The notes: generated by a model not told the origin, from the sequence alone. A stretch of DNA of 60,000 nucleotides from Symsagittifera roscoffensis (GCF_963678635.1 NC_087066.1:21299996-21359995), one strand, 5' to 3'; counted from the first letter of the stretch, positions 45,529 through 59,527 are shown. Numbers and translations are program-made.

Positions 45529-45779
45529 AAACATAGTATATTCATTGTAATATCATTCACTCATTTTCATTTTCTGTGCGCACTCTCTGTGCACATGCTA
45601 ATGCCTCTTTCATCTTCATTTTCTGTGTACATTTAAAATAGAATCGAATCAAATTTAATCTATTATTTTTGTTAAAAGTTATAATTGAAGTGCTTCGAAA
45701 ATCAAGCCCAAAATGATATTTTGATAAGTAATCCGGCCCCTCGAGAAAAAGAAAGTGACATTCAGAAATAGTAGATTAT

Positions 45780-46540
45780 TGCCGTTTTTGTTTTTTTTTC
45801 AGGAAAAATCTGAAAAGTTAGTTCATAACTATTTCGGATTCGAGTATATTATTTCGTGCCTTAAGTTCAATTCAAATTCATTTGCTAAAAGGAAGGCAAA
45901 CAGCGCTCTCCATCTAAAAAATGAAATGGTGCAAACAAACGTGAAATACTTTGTTTCGAAAGTGGAATATCATTTTTAAGAGTCATGAACGTAGTGAATA
46001 CTCATGTCTTGATTTTTTTTCAGGCCTAAAAATGATTTTTTTGCGGTTTGAATTTTAAATTTTTTAAGTGCAGTAAATTTCTTCTGTCGAAAGGAGGAAA
46101 ACTCCACTCGAACAGCATAAGTATAAAGGTCACAAAAAGAACCATCGACTTCTAGTTTCAAAAATGGAATTTAATTTTCAGATTTCCCAGCGAAATACAA
46201 AATTGTCAAATTGATCCAGTTTTCTCAAATCGGGTTAATGTTGTCAAAAAAGTTGTCAAAAAACTAGAAAATCAGAACTTGCGTTCATTGACTTTTTTTC
46301 TCAATTGTCTATTTGCGATGTTAGCTTTTTCGGCGAACTATTTTCTCCTATTCATCCAGTTTTATCAAATTGGTGCAAATTAAGCAAAAAAAATGTCAGT
46401 CATAAAAAGTTCTTGAGTTTAAGAGCTTCCATGTCATTTTTTTCTTAGGTATTTGAAAAAGAAACTTCGAAAGGGAATTTAAAAAAAATTTTACGTTCAC
46501 CTTTATTTAGCTGTCTGTTTCTTTTGAAAGGTTTTCCAAG
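45780..46540 (+). repeat. Macro-repeat copies downstream of NUDT9
   Basis: A partial copy at 45795 (TTTTTTTTCAGGAAAAATC) is followed by a fuller one: AAGAGTCATGAACGTAGTG (45977), a TTTTTTTTCAGG, AACAGCATAAGTATAAAGG, a TTGATCCAG module at 46213 and a second related module from 46355. Confidence 0.6.
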
Positions 46541-46630
46541 TTAATTTTTTGTTGTTCTTCCGGCTGTCAAAGAAAGAAGGTTGCATGAAGGTCGGTTTTT
46601 TAAAAAGCCATTTGTGACGGGATTTTTCTA

Positions 46631-47412
46631 AAAGTTTGGATGTCTTGTACAAAAATTAAAACATAGTTGAATTGGGGTCGAACAATCAAAACTGGATTTG
46701 TCAAACTTCTTCTCGATTTTGCTTCTAAGCAAAACATTATTCACGCGAAATTGCGTTTAATTCTCAAACTGCATTCAGAACATTCGAATATCATTAGCTT
46801 CCAACACTGAAAATAAATTTTTACGTTCGCTGATGTATTTCGGTGCAATAGAGCGCCCTCGATAGAAGTAATCCTGATTGACTTTCAAATGTTAATATAC
46901 TTGCGAAAGCAAGTGTCTTGTAATCGTGAACTAATTTTTTTCCCGTTAAGAAATTTGTAAGAAAATTTCTTAACGGGAAAAAAATTCGTTCACGATTACA
47001 AGACACTTGCTTTCGCAAGTATATAAACATTTTAAAGTCAATCAGGATTACTTCTATCGAGGAGGAGTTGGATTTTTTCAAAAGTTTGGATGTCTTGTAC
47101 AAAAATTAAAACATAGTTGAATTGGGATCGAACAATCAAAACTGGATTTGTCAAACTTCTTCTCGATTTTGCTTCTAAGCAAAACATTATTCACGCGAAA
47201 TTGCGTTTAATTCTCAAACTGCATTCAGAACATTCGAATATCATTAGTTTCCAACACTGAAAATAAATTTTTACGTTCGCTGATGTATTTCGGTGCAATA
47301 GAGCGCCCTCGATAGAAGTAATCATGATTGACTTAAAATGTTTATATACTTGCGAAAGCAAGTGTCTTGTAATCGTGAACGAATTTTTTTCCCGTTAAGA
47401 AATTTTCTTACA
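46631..47412. repeat. 450-bp direct repeat with fold-back inverted copy
   Basis: Text from AAAGTTTGGATGTCTTGTAC repeats with a 450-base period (46631 and 47081), running through a GAACATTCGAATATCATTAG word to ACTTGCGAAAGCAAGTG. Between the copies, about 46960-47061 is the reverse complement of the end of the unit and pairs with 46858-46957 as a nearly perfect hairpin of about 100 bp. The inverted arm carries GTGAACGAAT and AAAATGTTTATATAC, variants found in the second direct copy rather than the first. This pattern suggests template switching or fold-back duplication. Confidence 0.85.
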
Positions 47413-48060
47413 AATCTTACTTTCAGGTTCGTTTTGAGTTGGCCTAGACATAACGCCGATACCTTTCCATCCTAAAGTCAGGGGTTTGAGTCCCAGCTGG
47501 ACCTTGTATTTTTTTTTCATGATGTATGCAATTGAAACTTTGTTCCGGTTAAAATTGAATTGTCGGACTCTCTTTTGTCTGCTAAAGTTTTTTCGGCTTG
47601 GTTGGCATATCACGGATTTCGCTTGTACTGTAAGCAGCTTTCATTGTAATTGCGAGTGCAAGTGTTGTTCAAGTTTAATTTTTTCAGCTGAAATTTTGAC
47701 TGCTCAAAGATTGTCGACTTAGTTGCTTTATCATTGATACGGATTTTCTTGTTCTGGAAGCAACTTTTATTGAAGTTGCAAGTGTTGTTCAATGTAGTTT
47801 CAGAAAGGCTAGAATTTTTTAAGTACTTTTTTTTGGCTTGGCTCGTGTCTGCTCAAAATTCTCGGCTTTGTTTCCCCTTGGAAAGTTTTTTTCTGCTGCT
47901 AATTTAATATCGAATGTCTGGCATATTTGCCTAAAATGAACTTCTACTGAGGACTACGAAAACTTTCATTTTTGTAAACCTAGTTTTTTCGACTCAAATT
48001 TTTTTTTGTGTTGTTTCGCAAAAGATTTGGAGCTCCGCTTGGCCTCGGTGTGTCTTTCAG
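47340..48060 (+). mobile_element. Composite repeat with tRNA-like head, parallel to 33.2 kb
   Basis: ACTTGCGAAAGCAAGT stem-loop, TTTTTTTCCCGTTAAG, then a tRNA-like part 47437-47504 with the B box GGGGTTTGAGTCCC, GTTCCGGTTAAAATTGAATT and a tail near 48012-48050 (GGAGCTCCGCTTGGCCTCGG). The lengths of the middle part differ from the 33.2-kb element because of an inserted duplication of TGCAAGTGTTGTTCAA text. Confidence 0.55.
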
Positions 48061-48529
48061 TTTTCTCTTTGTCCTCCAGTTGAAGTAGGTGCAAACTGTT
48101 AAGCAAGATTACACTTAATCGAGTGTTGTAACAATTTAACTAATTAAAACAAGGGTTCTCCTTCTGCAAAAAACTGGAAAATTAACCAGGGAACGTGAAC
48201 TTTAAGAGCGATGTCGAATTCCAGAGAAGATATCGTGCCTTTTTTCGTTTTTTAATGGAATTAATTGGGCAAGGTTTTCGAAAGACGATTTAAAGGTCGT
48301 AGATTGTAGAATATTCAAGTTCAATGCATCTAGTTAGGGAGCACAATGACTGCAAAAATGACAGCCTCTATTAGCGTATTATTGATAAATTATATTGGTA
48401 ATTTTAAATATCATGCAAACGCAACTGACAGTTAATGGAGAGATATTTTTTTGTTTGTTTGTAAAGTTAACTAATTTCTCGTTTTTTAATATACAATTTG
48501 GTAGTTTCAGTTTGTGTTTCTTGCATAAG

Positions 48530-48600
48530 AATCATGAACGCAGTGAGTGCTCTTATGTAGTTTTTGCTGATTTTTTTTTTGCTTGTCCATAAAGTTTTAA
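48530..48600 (+). repeat. Last macro-repeat hairpin copy
   Basis: ATCATGAACGCAGTGAGTGCTCTTATG followed by TTTTTTTTTGCTTG. No further copies were seen to the right, so the family ends at about 49 kb, before the FAK region. Confidence 0.5.
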
Positions 48601-49098
48601 AAATAGCGTAGTAAATATAAAGCAAATTTTGTATTCTTCAAGTTAAAAGGACATGATGAGCAATCTCCCCGAACAATTTGAGGGGATCAAGTTCACTTAG
48701 TTATTTCGCTTTTTTTGCACTATGAACGATGCTAACGTTCAACAAATTAGAATGTAGCTATTTTGAGAGAAAGAAAGTAAATGAAATTGTGAAAATGAGG
48801 AATAATTTGACAGCTTAAATAGCCGATTGTTCTCAAAAATTTGGACAATAAACAATTTTTCCTCGCTGGTCTTACAGAACTTGGATTGTTGTCAGCCCGA
48901 CAACTTTGCCCATAACTGTTTCGATAATATTTGTCTGCATATTAACGAGTTCTGTCCAATAAATTGTTGATTTCGTCTTCTTATTTGATTGATGGGGAGA
49001 GTTCGCTTGATCGATATGGAGAGGTGTTCACATGAGTCAGTTTAGGGCCTAATGAGTAAAATGCAGGTATTAATTGGTGGGTTGGTGACTCGTGTTCA

Positions 49099-49891
49099 CA
49101 GGGGGGGTTTAAGGGGGGTTTTACGTTGCTTCCTCACGGATTCGACCCCCTGACTATCCAAAGGTCCCCCCTTGGCAGTATTTTAAGACCTCCATTTTTG
49201 GCTGAATGACCCTTAATGTTTCTAAAGCTGCTTGTGGCGCCAATATATACTAAGTTTGAAGATGGAGCGCTCCTCGAAAAAACCAGATTTTTGATCATTT
49301 TTTGGCCTGTTGTTTTTTAAATTGCTTCAAAAATTCCCAGGTCCACCCAACCCAGCAATTTTTAATTAGCTGGAAAACCGACAAAAGCGGTATGATAAAT
49401 TGATTATTCCACAATTAAAAATTTATTTTGGTACGTTTATGTGCTTCAGTTTAGATAGAAAAAACCGTGAACCGAACCGTCTTCCTTACTAGCTTAGCAA
49501 TCAAATGATCTATACGCGCTACCCCTCAGGGATTCGATCCCCTGATTACCAAAAAAGACCCTCTTTGGTACCATTTTAAGACCTACATTTTTGACTAAAT
49601 GACTTTATTTTTTTCTAAGGGCGCTTTTGGCGCCAAAAATTACTATTTTTGAGGGGGGAGCGCTCGCCAAAAAAACACACCTTCTGGGTCAATATTGTCC
49701 AAAAAGCGCCTCAAAACGCCCTTTTGGCCTGTTTTTCATAAATACGACTGGCGCAAAAAATGGCAGAAACAAGGCTTCTTTAATGATTTGGGAGAGCTCG
49801 GAAAATCAATTTAGCCGACCTATATAAAAAAAGGTGACAAACTTTTCGAAAATACGCCCCCCCCCTCAAGAAAATTTTTGATCCGCCCCTG
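49099..49891 (+). mobile_element. 793-bp hAT-like element with internal duplication
   Basis: It starts CAGGGGGGGTTTAAGG and ends TTTTTGATCCGCCCCTG. CGTGTTCA (49091-49098) and CGTGTACA (49892-49899) form an 8-bp target duplication with one mismatch. Inside, GGATTCGACCCCCTGAC...GGCGCCAA...GAGCGCTC occurs twice (about 49138-49280 and 49529-49670), so the MITE body of the 12963 type has been duplicated or nested within one pair of ends. The frame 49627-49827 has no supported function. Confidence 0.75.
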
Positions 49892-50600
49892 CGTGTACAG
49901 TACAAACTTAGACAGCAAATCCTGTCCATTTAAAAACCATTAGCTTTTCTGAAAGGATAAAAAATTGTATTTTTTCGTTTTTTCTTCAAATTTCTTATAA
50001 TTGAGCAAAAAATATAATTTTATTTGAGTAGTTTGCCGATAAAACACGGTCTGAATGTCTTTACTTTCAATCATGTCTGGAAAACGTGTTATTTTTCATC
50101 CTAGTATCACAGAATAATGTAATTTTCAAAAATAACATATACCAAAAAGTTTCATTGAGTAGTTTCCGGAGCTACACTTTTTCCATCTTTTATCCCTTTA
50201 TAAAAAAAGAACACAGAAAAGCAAAAAAAAATTATGATTTAAATTGCAAATAAAAATGCGGTCGGAGCAACACATTCTTAATCTCTTTGTGAAATCACCT
50301 TCTTTGGCCACACCACGAGGCATTACAAATATTCGAGGATGAGTCGATAGCAAGTAAAAAAAATGGTTTTTCCAGAAAGTATCTAAATTCCAGATGAAAA
50401 AAGACGGGTATTGAATTATTTTTTGTCACCATTTTAGACTGGGGCTGCAGCATTAAAATGGCTCTAAGCATAAATTGAAAAATCCTAACTCCAAATTTTG
50501 ATAAAGCTTTTCTTAAACAAAAGTAGGTATAAAGTTTGAATGTGGAAAACAGAACGAGATGAATTGTTTCGGGCATCATTTTTACTCTGATAAAAAACAC

Positions 50601-50682
50601 TTGCTAATTTATTTTTTTTCAAAGCTATGAACAACCACAGTGCTAACTTAATTTTTTTTTTCGAAGCTACGAACAACCACAG
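50601..50682 (+). repeat. Two tandem 41-bp units
   Basis: TTGCTAATTTA, a T run and AAGCTATGAACAACCACAG, repeated once with small changes (AAGCTACGAACAACCACAG). Confidence 0.7.
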
Positions 50683-53600
50683 TAGTTTCCCCTAATTTTA
50701 GCTTTGTTTTGGATAAGTTTCCTTTATTTAGAAGTTAAGCAAAAGATATACGGTTGACGAGCAATTCTCTCAAATAGTTTTCATGCTCTTGATGATGAAT
50801 AGAATACCAAATAACGAAAAATTAGTCAGCAAATTCTTCGCATTTTTTCAATTATAAATTTGGTAATAAGTAAGCTTGCATTGCTTGTTTTGTTTGTTCT
50901 ATCAGAATTGTGTAACCGAAAAAACAGTAAAAATCTCTGATTTTAATTCATTTTACGACTATATGGTTTGATGACTATTTGACGAGTTTAAATTGCTTCT
51001 GGCGTTTAATTGGAATTTTTGTTTGTCTTACCGATAAATCATCAAGAATTTAAATTCTCAGTGAAATCCAGCTGAAGGAAAAAGTCTGGATATTCGCCCA
51101 ATTAATTTGTACTGTTATTTGAAAGCTGATAACACGGTTAGTGAAAACCATATGTATTACCTAATTTAGCCCAAATTTGTGACAAACTTTTTCAATTAAA
51201 AAAACTAACTGAGCCGGTTTGTTTTGTCTAAAGCTGGTTAAAATTCTTCAGTTTTCCCCCTACGTTTGTCAAAACAGCGAACACTTCTCAGTAAACTGCA
51301 ATTGACTTCACTGTATAAACACTTAGTAAAAGAAGTCACGTACCATACTTAGTAAACCAAGGACTAAACCAACTTTTAATCCCATACAGTACTTTAAACT
51401 GCATGTCTAGTAGCATGGTCATGCATTTGACTCTCGGTTGGAAACTCAATTTGTTCAGCCAAACCATGTGAAGATTCTTCACCAACCAATTTCGTTCACT
51501 CTTCCCAGTTTAAATCGGTCGGCAATTTCCTTGTGAACGTCAAATTTCCCCACTAGATTTGCGTAATAACCCCAAAGTCTGTTTTAGACAAGTGGTTGAA
51601 CCTGAGTTATTTGGTCAGCCCTAGAAAAATGTGTTCCTCTACCCTATTTTTATTGTGTTCCAGCTCACGTTAGAAATCTGTAGTTAGATCATTTGAAATG
51701 GCAGGTAATTAAGTTTTGAAATCTTGTCTGATCTCGCAGTTTATCACAAATTCTTGATTTTGATCAAATCTCTAATTTTTTGGTTCAACGTTTTCACATT
51801 ATCTGATCTTTTAAATTTATTATCCCATTCATTTCAAAACTAATCACTTCACATGTCTTTACTCATTTTGGCTTGCCTCCCCTCGCCTATCACTAGTTAA
51901 CCGCGAAACGGATTTTGATGGTTAGTTAAGTAATGCTTCAAAATATCTGTAAAGATGATTATGTTCGAATTTCGCGATGTTTGTTTTTGTTCATATTTAT
52001 ATAACTGATTATGAAGCCATTTAATTTCGTTGAGCAACTAGCGCAGAATCTGCCAATCACGCCTAATATTGTACTGAAAATTGAGCATTAGGGAAAATTT
52101 TTATTTTTTTCAAAAAAAAATCAGTTTTTTTAATGATATGTATCTATATTTTTTGAGATTGGTCTGAACAACAGAGAAATTGCGTTACATTTTACGTATT
52201 GATCGGTGTCATTACTTTTTTCATCGCTGAAATTGAAACGAACGCTGCTTCCGAGAATAATCTGAATACTCCTCTGCTACTCGTTTTCGGCTGAAATTTG
52301 CGCAACCAAAAAATAGTTAGTTGAATTTGAACTTTATAATGCAGTTAAAATTTTGTTCCACTTTACTTCATATGAAAGGGCATTTTTGTTTATTTTTCAA
52401 GGCCTTGATAATTTGGTGACCTACTTTTCTTAGACTTCCGTTTCTGTGACATTGTTTAGAACTTGATCATGTTTTTTGAGTCCAATTCTTTTTTGACTTG
52501 ATAATTTTTGAGTTGCCATTTTTCTAGGTGAAGAATGCTTTTTCAATAATTTAGCGTCCGAGTTAGTTTTTGAATTTTTCACTCACCCCACAGGTTTGAT
52601 ATCTTACTTAAAATTGCGGGCTTAGATATATTTTTTGTTTCATCGAGGTAGCTAATGAAGAGACCGAGCAAATTAGTTAACAACCATTTTTCAATTTTAT
52701 TCAGTACTGATACTTGATGCTTCTTTCTAGTTTTTGATTTCATTGCTTAAAAACGAATCACTAAAATTCAAAGCGAAAAATTCCGCGTTTCATTGGAAGT
52801 GCTTCTATTTGATCAACAATTATCTCAACTGCAGTGCTTCAGAAAGTTTCAAATAAAATATGCCTTCGTATCAAATCATTTGATGATACTGAACTGCAAA
52901 AGAAACATAGAAACCACGGTATTTGATTTTTTGTCCGTTTTTACTTTTTTTCCGGAACTGTAGATCAAATAAAATGTATCATTAATTAAAATATCAACCA
53001 TTTTCTTAAATCGTAAAAGAGGAGTAGAGTAAGAAACGAAACCAAACGCAAAGATACACACTCTTAGGTCAATCTAAAAAATAATCAAGACTGCTCGTAT
53101 CAAGGCTCAGCCCTGAATGTTCCGACCGCCTTTAAAGGTCTATGGAGTGGTAATAACATCAAAAAGTTAAAAATAGTAAAATAAATTGATTTCTTTTTAA
53201 TTTGAGATTTTTTTGAGAAAACCATTCCCCCACAAGCGACATAAATTACAAAGCGATAAACTTTGCTCCTAGTAACAAATCAATTATGGCAAATAAGCTT
53301 CCTTCAACCAATTTGGATATTTTCTAAGACGAACTAAATCTCCGCTTACGCATAAATTGTCCCAAATTGGTCGAAATGGCAACTTTTAACCCCAATAATT
53401 TTACAAAAAATGATCACAGATGAAATATCTTTTCGAATTTCAGCTCAGGACAACAATGCTTTTTGAATGATAAAAAAATTTTGTCAAAAATTGCTAGTTA
53501 AAAAGTCGAAATTTGTCTGAAGAAAAAAAAAACCACCTCGAGCACAAATATCCCGTTAGTTTTGTTACAAAAGTCGGAACAAAAATCCAAGCAATGACTG

Positions 53601-53740
53601 CTAAAAAGAACTTGCAGACGAAAAATTTGAAGAAATAGCTATAGAATTTAGAGTAATAACAGTACCACTAGCATATTAACGGTTAGGAAAGCTAAGACAG
53701 TAAATTTGCAAAACACAGAACTGTCAGAAGTTAGCAAATT

Positions 53741-53812
53741 ACAATAAAACAAAATAAAACAAAATTAAAGCAAAATTAAAGCAAAATTAAAATAAAACAA
53801 ATTGCGCAATAA
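53741..53812 (+). repeat. AT-rich minisatellite (ACAAAATTAAAGC)
   Basis: Short units of AAAATAAAAC and AAAATTAAAGC repeated several times; slippage-type. Confidence 0.7.
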
Positions 53813-56203
53813 ATAATCCAACAATTATGCTCTTTCTAATTTCGAGTTTTTATCAAAACAAACCAATTAAAAGAGATTACAAATGCTATTTTTAGTTATG
53901 TGTGAAAACTTTCCAAGATACTATGTTTGTAAAAGAAATTTGTTGGAAACGAAACTTGAAAAAGCCCTAGAAAACTTCAAAAAACCTGCCAATCTGTTGT
54001 GCATTAGAAAAAACCATCCTTACAATTCCATATAATGAAAAAATGTCAGTGACGAGAATCCAAAATAAGAATTTTCATTTGTAGTATTTTATATATGATT
54101 TTTTAATTTGATAAAAATAGGAAAGTATTTCGCGCTAATTTATTTGACTAGTAAGTTGTTTGACTAGCACTTAATTTACCCGAAAATTTATTGTTTTTGC
54201 CATTTTTATTAACTTCAAAACTCGATATTTAAAAGGTTATTTATATTTGTTCTCTCTTTTATAATGCATCCTTTTTGTTTGGATGTCTCAAATTTACACA
54301 TTTTGTTTTCGATTTCAATCGAACGCCAAATATCAGAAAACAAACGTTTTCTATTGTTACAAAAGAAACTTTGCGCTTTGAATATTTCTTAGGTCTCCTA
54401 TTAAAAAAAATCTCATATTTCTTGAGTAGCGGCGCGTCTATCGAGTTCCTTCGATATATTACTGGGTACTTTTTTTGAGGTGTTGACAGTTTCAAATGCA
54501 AGTTTTAAAAGGCCGGTTGCTTTTTTACTGAATTTATTTTGGAGACATGACTCTTAAAACTTGTTTGAGATATGTTGTTGGTTGTAAAAACAAAAATCAA
54601 AATAATGAATTCTTTAAGCTTTTATCAACGCCAACACTTAAGGAACCTGTAAAATTGTCTTAAAGCAATAGAACGTTTTTAGGACTGAGAACGCAAAAAA
54701 GTTTCACTTTTTTCACAAATGTGGCCTGTAGCAATTTCTTCGCAGTAATTTGAACAATTAAAGTCATTTGATATAATTTTTTAGCAAATGTCAATTGAAA
54801 AAATGATTTGCCTGAAGTTGCTAAGTAATATAACTTTCAGCTCTGTAGATAAGAATCTAAGTTTTTCTTGTATCAGGGTGAAATCTTGATTGCTTAGGCT
54901 GCTCTTTATGTTTCTGATGCAGTTATGACTTAAAGTAGAAAAAAATCAAAAAAATGATAACCAAAAGTTTTCCAATATCATCAAACGCACGCAATGAGTA
55001 CAAAGCCATCCTTTTTCGCCTAATGTTCAATTATGGAAATAATGTTCACGAGTGCTGAAAATGATGATTCTTATAAAATTTTCACTATGAGAATTTTCAA
55101 GCGGACAGTTTTGTTAATTATTGGAGTAGTTTATCAGTTTCCGTTGTTTGTTTTTCCTTATTGTTTTGTTAAAGTGCAATTTTTTACTTTGGCACTCTTG
55201 CACTGAATCGTTTCCGAATACTAAAAAACTCCATAAAAAATTGAAAGTTAAAAGTTCAAACTTTGTTCAGAGAAAAAACCGCCCCGAGCACAAATATTCC
55301 GTCACTCACTTCAAAAGTCAGGGCAATAAATCTCCCGATCGCTACAGAAATTTTAATTGGGAAGATTTAAGAACAAAACTCAGACTCGTTAACTTGACTT
55401 GAATGCTGACCGAATTTACAACTGCTTCAAACTGGTCAAACATTAATTGACACAATTGTCAGTTTTATAGCCTCTTGAAAGGGCTTTTCAAATGAAGACT
55501 ACGAAAGTAACCAAAACAAACAATGGCATTACTTTTATGCTCTTTTGTGCAATTTAAGTTCAGTTAACTTGAAACCTCATGTACTAAAACGGTTATCAAA
55601 AGCTAGGATTTATATATCACTAAATCTTAAGTCAAATCCTTTGTTTCTTGAAATTTAGTTTCGAAGTAAAGGAGCTTTCAAAGATCTAACTTTGCAACGG
55701 ATCGGGATAAAATTAATCCTTATAAAATGTCGAAAGCAAATAAACAGACGGTTACTTTTAAGGGTACAAAATCCCTTCAGAACTGATTGAAAACACCTTT
55801 GTTAAGGCCTAGATTGATCCATATATTTACTGCACTTTTGAGTTATAAGTTATTACTCACTGGTATAATTAAATCTAATAAAACCTATCAAAATAAAACC
55901 CTCTAGACTCAAGTCAAAATATAAAAGAACGTTCAAACTTGCAATGTCTGAAACGAATGAATAGATCATCGATTTTGAAATGTATAATTTTTTCTTCATT
56001 TAGTGTTCTTGTTTTTATTGAAGCTTAATAGCATTTATTAAGAAATAAATACGTCTGAGGTGGGATATTTTTAGGGAAGCGGTTTTATTGATTTATTTTA
56101 TTCTAGCGGTCAATTCTCGCGGAACCATTTGTTTACTCCAACCCACTGAATAACTTATTTACCCAGCTTACTGCAAGTTATTTGTATAAATTTCTTCATT
56201 TAG

Positions 56204-57254
<1,051 letters not shown>

Positions 57255-58663
57255 TGAAAATGGAGAGGAACTTTGACTTAGGGTGATAATTATTTTTTTC
57301 AACCAATCACAGGGTACTACAAACAACCCTAACAATTTAAGAGGCTTCATTTAGCGCTTCCTTGGCAATCAAATGTTTTTTTTTAATAAAAAAAAATTAA
57401 TCCACAAAAAAACTTGAAAAAATTTTATATAATTTTTTCTGAAAAATTTCTTCATTTTTTGTTTGTCATATATTTTTTGATAACAACTACTGTCAATTAT
57501 GCCTTATTTTTTAAAACTCTCTACGCCTTTATATAGTTTTCTCATTTTTCTCATCATACCGCGCACAAAAACATGACACTTTCCTCTCTTAGTTTTTGAT
57601 GAATGTGGTCCGAACAATATGCGCTACTTGCACAAGAACCGGCTATCTTTGTTGAATTTTGAATTTATTTTCCACACAATAAAAATCAAAACAATCGTCA
57701 AATTCGAGTAGTGCTCTTCAGCAAGCATCGAACCAACAGATCAACTGCATCCTTTGTTTTACCTACCATTGTTACAAATTTTTCAAGAAAAAAAACCGGT
57801 AGTCTACAACCGCAAAAACTTGCAAAAACTTGCAAAAATATCACAATAAATCTTGTTCACCGGTACAAACATCTCAATTTACTCTCTTTTCAAAAATCTT
57901 GCAATAAAAGCATTCCTTTACAAGAATTTGCCTTCCAAGTACACTGGATTATAGTCAGCAATCTAGGACTGATTTAATACCAATCACTTAGAAAAACAGC
58001 TAATTTTAAACAAGCTGTTTTTTAAGTTCACCGAACAAATGATGACAACGTAGGACAAATAACAATCTGTTCTTCTTTCAGATCACTGAGATGATTACAC
58101 TTGCAAGCTTGCTTGAAGTTTGAAATAAATTTTTTCCGCAAAAAAATCAGGTCTCGTTGTACCCATTCATCGGAATGGACTGAGCATCATATAATTTCGA
58201 AGCTTTTCAGCCCTCATTCGAACGTAAACTACAAAAATTTCAAAACATTTTCTCAGTATCGAGAAAAATCGATTTGAAACTTTTGATTTCTAGTCTAGTT
58301 TTGTGAGTTTTGTCTATATCGAAAAAATTCAACTCGAAATATTAGTTTTAAATTGGCGAAAAATATTCTTAAGATTCTCTCAGCAATTTTGTTTAAATTA
58401 AATTTGTTATAGGTGAAACAAGTTTTCTGAATTTTTGAAAAATCATATTGCTTTACTTTTAGGCTTAAGTTTGAAATTTGATTTAATTTAGGCTACAATA
58501 TAAAAAATTACAATCATTTAAGTTTGAACCGAAGATTTCCCAAAGGTTAATACGAACCAACAAGTGGCACACCTGAAAAATGAAAGAAATAATTCTCAAA
58601 CAAGAAGTGATCTTGATTGAAAAACAAATCATTTTTGATAATACACAATTTTCAATTGTTACT

Positions 58664-59150
58664 TCACGCACTGATTTGACTTTTCGTTTAAAAAAAAATG
58701 CCACTAATTATTTGTTTTTGCATTTTGTAAATTTCGTCAAAGTGACTTTTGAAAAAAGTTTTAACAAATTCTGGTAATCTGTAATACACATTTTGTCAAT
58801 GCCTGCAGGCTTTTGCAAATTATTCCGCCAAAAATATATGCTAAGGAAAGAAAACGTTCCAGGGTTTTCATCATATAATTAGTCTGACAAATATTAGATG
58901 CAAAAACTTTTTTGATTCTACTATGGGTGTGATTTGTCTTCGTTTTTGATTCAAAATCAATTTTTTTTTCATGTTTTTTCCGTCTATCCTTGATTTAAAC
59001 AGGATATCATCTAATTTACAGCAAAATTTTCCAAAAACTGATAATACTGATAACAATAATGATTTCGCGCACGGATTTGACTTTTCGTTGGAAAAAAAAT
59101 CCACTAATTGTTCTTTTTGCATTTTGTAAATTTTTACAAAGTGACTTTTG
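58664..59150 (+). repeat. Dispersed pair of ~88-bp repeats
   Basis: Both copies read CGCAC, GATTTGACTTTTCGTT, an A run, CCACTAATT, TTTTTGCATTTTGTAAATTT and AAAGTGACTTTTG, in the same orientation, at 58664-58751 and 59066-59150. Confidence 0.7.
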
Positions 59151-59385
59151 TATATGCGACTATACCAAAATAAACACATCTATTGTAGGAATTACAAAAA
59201 CTATTTTTTGATTTTTTTTTTTCAAAAAAATATGTCTACTCTTGTCAACAACCCAAAAAAGTGTTGCTTGTTTTTCGACAATTCTTTGAGCATGTTAATG
59301 GAAAGTTAATTTTTGTTAGCCAAAACACCTAAATGTTTGCAGCAATGAATCGCTAATGTTTTCCAACTTATTTGGAGCTTATTCC

Positions 59386-59527
59386 AGCCAAAATCATGTT
59401 CTGGCATTACAACCAGAACATCAACTCCTTGATCATCCAAAATCATCCAAAATCAGCCAAAATCATGTTCTGGCATTACAACCAGAACATCAACCAGAAC
59501 ATTACAACCAGAACATCAACTCCTTGA
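59386..59527 (+). repeat. Compound tandem repeat CATTACAACCAGAACATCAAC
   Basis: CCAAAATCATGTTCTGGCAT, TACAACCAGAACATCAACTC and CTTGATCATCC words are repeated, with AACCAGAACAT present five times. The open frame here (59356-59721) is a by-product of the repeat. Confidence 0.75.

Larger units (their letters stand above)
49900..56203. other. Long AT-rich stretch before FAK, few features
   Basis: No exon was recognised in 6.3 kb, though FERM-domain exons of FAK could lie here unnoticed or further upstream. Small repeats only: two 41-bp units ending GAACAACCACAG (50601-50682) and an AAATTAAAGCAAAATTAAAG minisatellite (53741-53812). Similar text with GAGCACAAATATCCCG occurs at 53540 and 55280. Confidence 0.45.
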
